Positions 19,155-29,800 of a stretch of DNA of 64,000 bases are shown in pieces. The notes beneath the pieces are model-generated. The model had not been told where the DNA came from. It did no database searches and worked only from the letters and a program-made list of their open reading frames with translations. The stretch is from Symsagittifera roscoffensis (lineage: Eukaryota; Xenacoelomorpha; Acoela; Convolutidae). How positions within the stretch are numbered: the first letter of the stretch is position 1; each line of letters starts with the position of its first letter. A program made the translations under genes and the position numbers. Location of the stretch: positions 47,476,889-47,540,888 of the forward strand of contig NC_087071.1 in NCBI RefSeq assembly GCF_963678635.1, given 5' to 3'.

Positions 19155-19215
19155 GTGTGTGTGTGTGTGTGTGTGTGTGTTGTGTGTGTGTGTGTGTGTG
19201 TGGGGGGGGGGGGGG
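19155..19215 (+). repeat. GT microsatellite followed by a poly-G run
   Basis: About 24 GT repeats with one interruption run directly into 14 G residues (19202-19215). It is a simple repeat with possible Z-DNA and G-rich structure. Confidence 0.95.
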
Positions 19216-19566
19216 TTGATAAGGGGAACCCCATGTACAGCCAAGTTTTGAGGCAGAGATCCTTAAATGTTTGAAGGAACCCTATTCTAGGATTTTGAAA
19301 AAGAACTTAACGTCCCACCATTGAAGCAGAGGACCCCTCTTTAGGATTTTGCTAAGCTTAGTTAAACAATTCATACTGACAAGAAATGTATTGCAATTAA
19401 TTTTATGGAGATAATATAACAAAGATCTAAAATTTCACGGATGTGCTTGAGGAACGTCATGTTTTGAGAACTCAGTCTTAAACAATACTATGAGAAATAT
19501 CATTTAAATTTCAATGAAAAACATGCGAGTTATTACATTTATTTTCTATCTGTTACTAAACATAAG

Positions 19567-20100
19567 ACAAGACTGCTCGTATCAGGGCGAAACCCTGAAT
19601 GTTCCGACTGCCTTTTAAGGTTTATGGAGCAGCAGTAATAACATAAAAAAATTAAATGAAATAAATAAAAATGAAAATTTTTTTTTCTAAAATTTGAAAT
19701 TTTTTAATGAAAATCATCCCCCCACACGCCATATAAAGTACAAAAAGAGAGATTTCGTCCCTTGTAACAAATCAATTATGGCAAATCAGCTTCGTTCAAC
19801 TAATTTGGAACGATTTATAAGACGGATTAAATCTACGCTTACGCGTTAATAGCGCGAACTATATCGCGCGTTAATTGTCCCAAATTGGTCAAAAAGGCTA
19901 AAATGGTAATCTTTAAACCCTCAGAATTTTACGAAAAAGGATCACAGGTGAAATATTTTTTCAAATTTAAGCTCAGGACAACAATACCTTTTGAATAATA
20001 TAAAAAAATTCCGTCAAAAATGGCTAGTTAAAAAGTCGAAATTTGTCTGAAGAAAAAAAAAACCCACGCCGAGCACAAATATTCCGTTAGTTTCGTATCG
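19567..20100 (+). repeat. Dispersed repeat with TTAA-flanked TIR end, copy 1 (partner 22905-23410)
   Basis: It starts with a transposon end (ATCAGGGCGAAACCCTGA hairpin, then ATGTTCCGACTGCC, then TTTTAA) and continues with about 480 bp that match 22945-23410 closely, including CACACGCCATATAAAGTAC and AATTTGTCTGAAG. No coding sequence was seen. Confidence 0.7.
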
Positions 20101-20974
20101 AAAGTCAGGTTTCCAGTGAGTGCGAAATAGCCATGTTTATTGTGTTAATTGTTACGACTTTCGAAGAAAACAGAATATTTAGGCTCGGTGTTTTTTTATT
20201 CAATCAATTTCCGCCGATCGCAATAATTGTTTTCGATAAAAAATTTTTTATACCACATTGAAGATATCCGCTTCCTGAATCCAAATTTGAGAAGACATTT
20301 TGCCTCCGATCATTTTTTGTAAACTTCTGAGTTTTGAAAATTGCCAAAATGGCTATGTTCTGGACTAATTTATGCGCGTTTTGAAGAATGCATTCATATT
20401 GTTGAGAGCGTAACGCAAATTATCCAGCATAACAAAATCGTTCCAAATTGAAATGAGGCTAGCTAATCGGATCGGTCGTATTAATTTTGTACGGTTCAAC
20501 ATTTCACACTTTGATATTGTCCAAAATTTATAGGTTTTCAAAATTTTCTTTTTCCAAATACTATTCTATATGAATTAAGGGACAGTTGGAACATTTAGGG
20601 CTTTGACCTGACATACGAGCATATTTGGATAATAAACTGGCCTAAATTATCGGAGAAAAAAAATGTCCATGTAAAAAATCATAGCGACATTGTAGACTCA
20701 TTGCTTAAGTCAATATGGAATTTGTACGCTTGAATTTGTTAGAAAACAAGTAACATAGTTTCCCTGCAAACGTCCTACGATACAAATTTTAGTACCCGGG
20801 TTCACCAAAACTCTAACGATACCTTTCTAGATTATAAGATACGCTTTGAAATTTTGTTTGGTCCGAAAAGACAAGAACAAAATTTTTTCTTACAAGGAAG
20901 CTCACAGTTTAATTTGTCCCAAACAGATAGATGAAATTTTTTTGATGATTTGACTTGTGAATTTAAATGATCAT
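20101..20974. other. AT-rich intergenic DNA with one TIR end
   Basis: No gene is recognisable. At 20575-20620 a TTAA is followed by GGGACAGTTGGAACATTTAG, the mirror image of the TIR end in the neighbouring repeats, so this is another decayed left end of the same MITE family. Confidence 0.5.
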
Positions 20975-21550
20975 TTTCACACATAATTACGTACAAAACA
21001 CCTAACGTTGTATATAAAGCTAGAAAGATTATTCTTTGAAAAACTCAATCTATGGACGATGAAGATCAGCTGTGAGAGATCATCCCAATTTGTTTTTATT
21101 TTGTTAGAGCAGTTTTACCGTGCATTTTTAGCCGTGCAATTTCTATATAATAGAATTTTCAACTAATTTTTTTTCACAGAAATTAGTCTTGAAAGTACGC
21201 GACTAGTGTTTGTGGTCGAGGCGACAATTCGTCGAAAGCAACAAGAGGTGTAGTATTAAGAGAATGCGACAAATCGGACCATGTGACAAATAGTAGCTGA
21301 AGTCCTCTTTCTGTGGCCTGGTGGTGAGCGCTACACATCCGCCATGCGGTTTTGTAAGCAATTCGTGTCTCGGTTATTGCTAGCACGAAACATGTATGAG
21401 ACAGATTGCGACGTACCGCGTAAAACTTAATAACTGTCGCTGTAACGAATTGTCGTTATCGACCAACTGTCGCCTCACGGTACTTGTGGTGTATGATGCG
21501 CAACTCGGCGATCAAAAATGTGAAAGTATAAAATAAATATGAATCACTTA
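20975..21550 (+). repeat. Dispersed repeat, copy 2 (partner 17735-18300)
   Basis: It carries the same ordered landmarks as copy 1, shifted by about 3.24 kb. It has small indels and no intact frame. Confidence 0.6.
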
Positions 21551-22494
21551 GTAAAAAAAATGGTGTTTGATTTGTCTTTGATTCAAACTATGCGAGTTGT
21601 ATATTCCCTTAAGTTTTGAGAATTTTTTTTTGTTACGAGTTATCCTTCGCGGTACTTTGCTCTTATACTGTTCCTAAAACGTAACCGAAGTTTCTGTTCC
21701 GATTTTGAAAAAAAAATGCGGAACAATTATGCTTGGGGTGATAATTTTATCCAATTTTTGACTTTTGATTAAGCATTTAGGACAAAATGTCTTTTACCAT
21801 CAATTTTTCATGGTCATGATGGTTAAAATTCGGGACTATTCCGTTTTTTGACGACTTTTTTTGAAGCGTAAGCGGCAAGTTTAGTATTTCAAATTGAACT
21901 GAAGCAAGCGATTTATTCTTATCAATACGTTACCTCAGGCAGATTATATTAATTGGTAGTTTACATTTTCAGAAACAAAAATTTTTAAAAAAGTGTTCAA
22001 AAACGTCTTTTTTTTCAAATACTTTATCAGAAATTTTGCACCAAAAAGCTTGTGATCGACTATAGAGGGCAGTTGAAACATTCAGGAACATTCACTTTGA
22101 TATACGAGCAGTTCTGTTGTTCCGACTTTCGAAGAAAATGTGGTATATATATGATTGGGGTGGTTTCCTAAACCAAATTCAGATAGATTCTAGAAAAGTT
22201 GAACGTGTATGGGTATCGATCTGGAAATCTTTGGATTGCGAAGCAAGTATGTTTGTGCTAGACTAAAATGCGGATGGAATTGCTGCTTCAATAATACTTT
22301 GATAGTTTCTATACGCTAATGTTTCATGCGTGGAAAATGATCCGCTTTCATAATTGTTGCAAAAAACTGAATTGAGTCTAACTGCATTTGGTCATACTAA
22401 TTCTACTCAAAAGTTAGCACTTGCATATGATATTGGCAGTAAAAAATTTACAGAGTTAATCAATAAAATTTTGAACAAAACTGTTCGAGAACAC
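21551..22494. other. AT-rich intergenic DNA
   Basis: I see no gene. A further decayed TIR left end (GGGCAGTTGAAACATTCAGG) lies at about 22067. Confidence 0.4.
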
Positions 22495-22498
22495 TTAA

Positions 22499-22721
22499 GG
22501 GGCAGTCGCAACATTCAGGGTTTTGCCCGGATACAAGAGCAGTCTGTTTTTCTGACGAATTATGGAAAGGAATAATCGTAATAACAAACATAAAAATAAT
22601 GATAATCATAATAGAAATCATAATAATGGTAATCATAATAATCATAAAAATCATAATAATCATAATAATCATAATAAAAATAATCATAATAATCATAAGA
22701 ATCATAATAATCATAATAATC

Positions 22722-22758
<37 letters not shown>

Positions 22759-22946
22759 TCATAATAATCATAATAATCATAATCATAATAATCATAATAA
22801 TCATAATAATCATAATAATCATAATAATCATAATAATAATCATAATAATAACAATCATAATAATTATAATCATAATAATCATAATCATAATAATAATAAC
22901 AAGACTGCACGTATCAGGGCGAAGCCCCGAATGTTCCGACTGCCTT
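22499..22946 (+). mobile_element. TTAA-associated MITE with an internal AATCAT microsatellite
   Basis: The left end GGGGCAGTCGCAACATTCAG follows TTAA (22495-22498); the right end ATGTTCCGACTGCC is its inverse and is followed by TTTTCAGG, where the equivalent end at 19618 has TTTTAAGG. The TIRs are about 45 bp and each contains a small hairpin. TTAA flanks suggest a piggyBac-type origin, but no transposase is present, so this is inference. The inside is almost entirely microsatellite. Confidence 0.5.
22572..22905 (+). repeat. Long imperfect AATCAT/AAT microsatellite
   Basis: About 330 bp of TAATCA units mixed with TAA triplets. Apparent ORFs here encode only Asn/His or Ile homopolymers and are not genes. 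Confidence 0.95.
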
Positions 22947-23410
22947 TTCAGGTTTATGGAGCAGTAAAAACTTCAAAAAATTAAATGAAATAAAACAAAA
23001 TGAAAATTTTTTTTTCTAAAATTTGAAATTTTTGTGAAAACCATCCCCCACACGCCGTATAAAGTACAAAAGGATAGATTTCGTTCCTTGTAACAAATCA
23101 ATTATGGCAAATAAGCTTCGTTCAACCAATTTGAAACGATTTATAAGACAGATTAACTCTCCGCTTACGCGTTTATAGCGCGAAATATATCGCGCGTTAA
23201 TTGTCCCAAACTGGCCAAAATGGCAATTTTTAAACCCTCATAACTTTACGGAAAGCGATCACAAGTAAAATATCTTTTCAAATTTGAGCTCAAGACAACA
23301 ATACCTTTCGAATGATAAAAAGAATTTCCGTCAAAAATGGCTAGTTAAAAAGCCTAAATTTGTCTGAAGAAAAAAAACGCACCCCGAAAAAAATATTCCG
23401 TTACTTTCGT
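22905..23410 (+). repeat. Dispersed repeat with TIR end, copy 2 (partner 19567-20100)
   Basis: It shows high similarity to copy 1 over the TIR end and about 460 bp beyond, then breaks off at TTTCGTATGATTG. The offset from copy 1 is about 3.34 kb. Confidence 0.7.
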
Positions 23411-23534
23411 ATGATTGTAATGATAGTCATAATAATAACAGTCGTTCCTGTGATTCACAGAGGAGCTATGAAAAGTTGTCCAGCCTATCTAAAGTCTAGT
23501 CCGTTTTTCTCATTTCCCCACATTCCAGAATGAG

Positions 23535-23831
23535 TTATTTTGTTAAATTAATCGCATCTCCGTGTTTAGATTGAAACGCTGTTTTACGAACTTCGTCTGA
23601 TAGAAGATAACGAATGATTCCTTCTATAACCTCGTTGCCTTCCTTTCCTAACAGCATACCCAATACACAGGTCTGGCCATTATCGTGGAAATATTGGCAG
23701 AGCATGTTTTGAGTTTGAGGAAAGCCATTCTTAAACAACAACTCCATGCACGCACACATTTGATCAGATCCTAAAAACACAAAGATTTCAACCAAAGTCG
23801 GAAACATTTTTGGTGTGAATTGAGAAATCAA
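23535..23831 (-). CDS. Last exon of the helicase-ankyrin gene
   Basis: The acceptor is CTATTTTCAG; the exon opens in phase 0 and ends at TAA 23535-23537. It completes an ankyrin-like unit (FICE joined to LISQF, then LVEIFVFLGSDQMCACMELLFKNGF) and adds about two more helix pairs. I see no AATAAA close to the stop. Confidence 0.75.
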   Translation of the reverse strand: MISQFTPKMFPTLVEIFVFLGSDQMCACMELLFKNGFPQTQNMLCQYFHDNGQTCVLGMLLGKEGNEVIEGIIRYLLSDEVRKTAFQSKHGDAINLTK

Positions 23832-26800
23832 CTGAAAATAGCGGAGTTTCGAAAAGTATATTGACGCAAAGCTTTAATCTAGCCTATAGGTAAAAAAAAA
23901 CAGATTTTTTCCTCTGATCAGGGGCCGATCTAGGATTTTTTCAAAGGGGGGGGTGGGGGGTTGATTTTGAAAAAAAAAATCAAAATTTTGTCGACCTTTT
24001 TCTTGGTCGACCAAATTAATTTTCGAGCTCTCACAAATCAGTAAAAAGTCCATATTTTGGCCAAATTTTTGAAAATAAAACCAAAATACCTTTTTTTTGG
24101 CGCGCTCCCCCCTCAAAATTTGTATATATTGGCTCCAAAGTCGCCTTAAGAAAAAATTAAAGGTCAAACAGCCAAAATGGATATCTCAAAATAGTACAAA
24201 TGGGGGACCCTTTGTGTTGACAGGGGATCGAATCCCTGAAGGGAGGGGGCGTCCCCCCAAATCCGGTACTTCCTCTGATGCCAAAAACATCATGGCGTTA
24301 TTTCTTCTGCTGTCTCTCCGGTGAAAAGAGAATTAGACCTCAGTTAGATTTGAGAAGACGATACGAAGTCGAATTTCCAAGTCAAAAAAATACGCATACG
24401 ACACAAGTTTTTTGTACTCGTTTTTCCTCTTGAAACTTTGATTTCGTCAATTGAACATTTGAATCATGTCACTGTTATTCTTTCAGTTCAAGCTTGCGAA
24501 CTTGATTTGCAGAAGTTGTTACTTCACAGATAAACTGTAATGATGTAGGCCTACCGGTCGTGGACTCTGTAGAATTGATGCCATCGTCAACAAGAGTGGT
24601 CAACAGCGTCACATTTCCCGGATAGATGTGACACATCTCAATTTCTAGCAAGTGATCAAATTGTTTCAGCAGGTCACTAGCCCAACTTATGTTATCAGCA
24701 GAAACGGTTTTGCAAGCTTTCAGTAATAGGCCTCGACCATCTAACTTTGAGTCCATGAATTTTGTATATTGTTCTCTAATTAATTCCATTGTTGCCGATG
24801 TTCGCGGAACACAAGCAAAATTGTGATAAAACAGTTCTGCTCTTGGATTATGCGAAATTTTGTCGGTCTTCATCTTCTTTGCTTCACTCTCTATTTCAGA
24901 ATCAGAAAGAAGTGTTCGGATGAGGGCAAAATCCGAGTCAGAAAATGCAGTCTCAAATGCATTTTTGTCCAATCCGTTGTGCGGATGTAAAAGTTTGTGG
25001 ATGGGGAAACCGTTATCAAGAAGCAAACTCACACGCTCCGCTCTATGTTTTGTCAAAATTCTTTTTCTCAATGTCAGAGTCAACAAGGTCTCAGTACCGT
25101 AGATTCGACTCAAATCATGTTCCAAACATCCAAATTTCCTAGCCAGTTCGACGTAGAATTTCAGTCGATCTACTGAAGAATACTTTTCTCCGGCACAGTT
25201 CCAAAGTGAAAAATGACAAAAGTACAGGATGCTGAGATTTCTGATTGGTTCCCCCCTTTTTTCCAGCTCACGTGCAATGAAGTCAATGGGTCCAACTAGA
25301 AAAAACAAGTCATTGCTTTATTCGATCTGTCTGTTGACTATGGGGACCGACCTTTTACCAGAAAATTATAACATGAACTTTTTACCAGACTCGATAAACA
25401 AATTTAGTTGACAGATGTAATGACGCCGTTTAGTTCGGTTAAAGACAATGATTTTACGGTTTCTCAACTAAGTTTTGTTTGTTCTGGCGGCTTCCTTTTT
25501 AAATCTTCCATTAATTTTAACATATTTTTAATTGATTATTTGCATTGCGGTCTGGTAAAAAGTCAGTCTAGTAAAAGGTCGGTCTGGTAAAAGAGCTAGC
25601 CCTGTTGACTAATTTATTCTTACGTTTGAAATCTATACTCATTTCTAAACCTAAACTACTTTCAAATACTACGCAAAACTCGTTCATTTTACGTTTTACT
25701 GCTTTCCGTATAATCTGCATCAAATTAGAAAAAAAATTCAAAATTTGAAAACGAATGGCAATTGCTAAACTCAAGGTGGATTTTGGCTAGCGATGAAGTA
25801 TTCAGAATTCGGTGACAATTGATTAAGCCTTCTTGTTTTGGATTTCCTTCACAAATTGTAACACTATTAAAATAAAAATTTTCTTAGGCAGAAAAACTAC
25901 AAAAATTCATAACAAGGCACTTCAGTAAATTTACAACTGCCTGGAATACCACCATAGGATCTTCAGATCAAATTTCAGTTGCTTCTGACCTGAAAAATGA
26001 TATTTTAATTTTCTCTAAATGAATTGAGAGCAAGATCTTATGACCAATTTCAACTAATATGGTAAAATCGAAAAATATAGAAACAAAGAAAACTCAAAAC
26101 ACTTGGGAAGATTAAAGATATGTGCTTCTGACTACTAGTTTGTTGTCTGTGATGTAGCATTCCAAACCCAGTGGTTGAAGCCGTTAGCTTCAAAACGACT
26201 GGCAGTTGTTATGAAACTTGTGTATTTCGGATGTTAATTTATATAACACTTCAGCAAATTCTGCAGCCTTGAAAGAGTCGTATCTGTAGAATAATAATAC
26301 GTGGCTGATGCAATCTTTCGAGCTTGAATACGTGCCTTTGTTCACGTTTGCGAAGTCGCACATAAGATGAACACAACTGTAATTCCTGAAAAGTTTTGAT
26401 AACGTTCTCAAAAACATCTACAGTCGTGTTCTCTCAAGTTGTTACAATTTTGCGACAAAAAAACACAATGTACATAAATATATACTTAAATTGCTCTGTC
26501 TTACAGATAGAATAGCGGAACAAAAAAGATAGAAAAGGTCTAATACTTGATTATTTCACCCCTCATCTTCAATTTTTCAGCCATGAGCCGAGACAAGGAA
26601 TCATACAGTTTGTTAATGGCATCTTGAGTAATCAGATTCCATTGTTTTTCTATTTCTTCATACAACTGGTCTCTAGATCGAATTTCGATATTGCTATCTT
26701 TTAGAGATTTCTTCAGCATCTTCCACAGGTTTTCGGTGATTTTAATGTCGGGGGATTGAGGGGGCCATGTAGTCGTTACAATGTCTTTTTCTGTGAAAAA

Positions 26801-29800
26801 CGTATTCATTAAATTTGAAACATGGCAGGGAGCGTTGTCCTGTTGGAAAACAAACTCGTCTCCGTGAAAGCTGTTGATAACATCCGCCAGAAATCGTTCT
26901 AGTATTTTCTTGTATTTTTCGTTGTTGAGAGTTCCATTAATCATCGCTAATTTGCGAATTCCGTGGTAGGTCACGTAACCCCAAGTCATTACGGACAAAA
27001 TGCGTTTTGATTTCCTTTCCTGGGGATACATCCATCCAGGATCCGCCTTGAATTTCCAGACTAGAGTCTTCTTAATTGTGTTCACTTCGACCTTGCACTC
27101 GTCTGAAAAAATATGTTTTCGCCAGCATAGAAAATTCCAAGATTTTCGTTCACGAGCCCACTTTCTACGACGAAGTTTGTTATATTTCCTGATAACCATT
27201 TGCTTTTTCGGGACAATTTTTGACGCGCCAAGCAAATTTATTTGTTTGAATACAAAGGATATACACCTTTTAGTGTCCTGACCTTGATTAAAATGTCCTG
27301 TGATCTCTCGAACTGATCCATTTCGGTATTTCTTGATGAGTCGTCGAAGCCGATTTTTTTCGCGAAAGGTAACACTTTTCTTTTCAGTTTTGTTTTTGCA
27401 GCTGATCCCTCTGCTTCATACAATTTGAGGATTCTGTGCAAAGTCATACGAGAAATCCCTAAGGCATTGGCAATCTGGCTTTGCTTCTGGCCACTTTATT
27501 TCAGCTGTATAATCCGATTTCTTAACAGAATTTGGGGTTTCCTGTGCCATCAGAAAATAATACAATAAGTGTTCACACCATTGTGAACAAATGTTCACGC
27601 CGGACATTTTATCGTGTGAAAATGCAAGTGTAATCTATTTGCCAAGAATCACAATGTTGGGTTATTTTAATCAAAAGATATAGCCCATTTAATGGATTAA
27701 ACTTGGTTAAAAATATGAACAAAAAACAAAGTGTAACAACTTGAGATAATAATGAAGTTCTTTCGCGAGTAATAGTTTGTGAGAATATTTTGCGAACGAT
27801 GCTTGTCTTTTACATTTTGCTGCGAAATCCTTTAACTTCACTGAACTGCGCAGTATGTTATTGGATTTAAAATTTCGTCAGTCTTTCGCAGATTTTGTTT
27901 CTGGCTTCTACTTTTTTAGGCAATGCTTTAAGATTTGTTCAGGTATTAAACATAAGACGTTAAAACACTTTTCAAATTTTCGCAACCCACCGGATCGCAT
28001 TGCCTATCATTTTTTATCGCCTCATTAGGGAACTAATTAAATTTTAAAAAACTCAAGACAAATTTATCATCTTTTATTTTAAACTATATACTAAGAAACT
28101 AAGTCAAGTAAATCAACATATGAGACACTATAAATGACTTTTTTGCTTTCTAATTAGAGCATTTAGGACAGATAAATTAGCATTTAGGACTTCAAAAGCC
28201 CTCATTTTGTTCCCTACGGTACGCATTTAATCGATTTCAGACAGCAGCCATTGAGACAACAGAAAGTTCTTTGAATCGCAAAAAAAACATGAGTTATGAG
28301 TTTAGTTCGACTGTCAGGAGGTAATCCAAACTATGGCCAATCGAGTGTTGTTTGTTTCCGAATAGTTTTTGTAAACCACGAATTTGTCGAAAATTGTGAG
28401 CAAAATTAAAACCGAAGAGAGCAAATTAGAAACTGAGTTGGATCTGATCCGTTTCTCCGACAGTGTCTCGCTAGTCCGATAGAATCGGAGAAATTGTGTA
28501 ATCGAACTTTGATTTAATTTGATGAATCAGAACCATGTTAAGTTTAAATTGATCGAGTTTTTACATTAGCTTAACAAAAAAGAGATTCAGTGAGTTGGTT
28601 AGCTTCGAGCACATCCGGATCCGGTACATTTGGTCTTCACAATAGATTAGATTTTTTCACACTGAATGAATTTGATCAAACTTAAAACAACTTACATAAA
28701 TTTCTCATGACATAGTGAAATAACATCTCATTAGGTGTTTTTCCAGCTAGTAATGTAATCCAAACCACTGATATGAGAAACAAATTAGAGTTTGTTGTTT
28801 TCGAAGTTTTCAGCATGCAGTTTTGCATTTGCCCCACTTTTCCTCTGGCCATTTCTTTTATCTATCTTTTTGACAAGGGTCTGTTTTCTTGATTAATCTT
28901 TCTCCAAACTTTTGATGCTTTCTTTTGCTTTTTCGCCACTTTGGCTTTAGTGCATTTTGAATGAATGTTATGTTGACCTAGCTTCCTTGATTCGTTCTAC
29001 TTTGAGTGCCTTTTTGGCTGGTTCTTCTCTGAGCTGGCCCTTAATTGTTTGTAGTGTTTTTCATCGATTCGAGGTTCTAGTTCAAAAAATGTCACTTCAG
29101 TAAATTTACAAATAACTAGAAAATTAGCATGGGATCTACAGATCGTTTTTTAGGTGCTACTGAGCTGAAAATTTAGTTTTTATTTTTCTCTAAATGAATA
29201 GAGAGCAAAATCGTATGACCATTTTCAACTTATATCGTAAAATCAAAAACAAAGAAACCAAGAAGAAAACTCAAAACACTACAAAAGCATTACAAATTTT
29301 TGGTGGATTCCTCGTACAAATAACTCCGGTCCAACAGTGACGTAATTTTTGTCGGCACAATGATTTTGTTGAGGATTCTGCAATGAGCGAACATAGATAG
29401 TCATTCCGGATTCCGCAAATGTACAAAAAATCCGCAAACTTATGCGCATTTTGCTTACAATTTGCGGGTTCCGCTTACAATTTGCGGATTCCACTTACAG
29501 TTGCGGATTTCGCGACAGCTTAACTTTACTAAAGACATATATTATCATTTGCTCATGGATTCTACAAACTGGTTCCCAATTCCACACACTTTGTTGCGGA
29601 TTCCGCAAAGTTGCCTGTTTTGAAGCAATTTTGAGCAACACAGTGTTTAAGCTATTTATCCGTGAAATCCAAAACAGCAGAGAAGATTTAAAAAAAAATA
29701 GCAATGTTGTGGATTCCGCGACAAATCTAAATTTTGCCTGTTGGAAATCCACGTACAATTCTCAAAACGCACAGTTTGGCCTCGTTATATTAAGTTTAAA

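Noticed and set aside
22460-22984. Several ORFs of 116 to 142 aa on both strands
   Set aside because: They are translations of the AATCAT microsatellite (Asn/His, Ile or Tyr/Asp runs), not genes.
24097-24324. 75-aa plus ORF and the 97-aa minus ORF at 23874-24167
   Set aside because: They lie within a hAT-type MITE and in its poly-C/T tracts.
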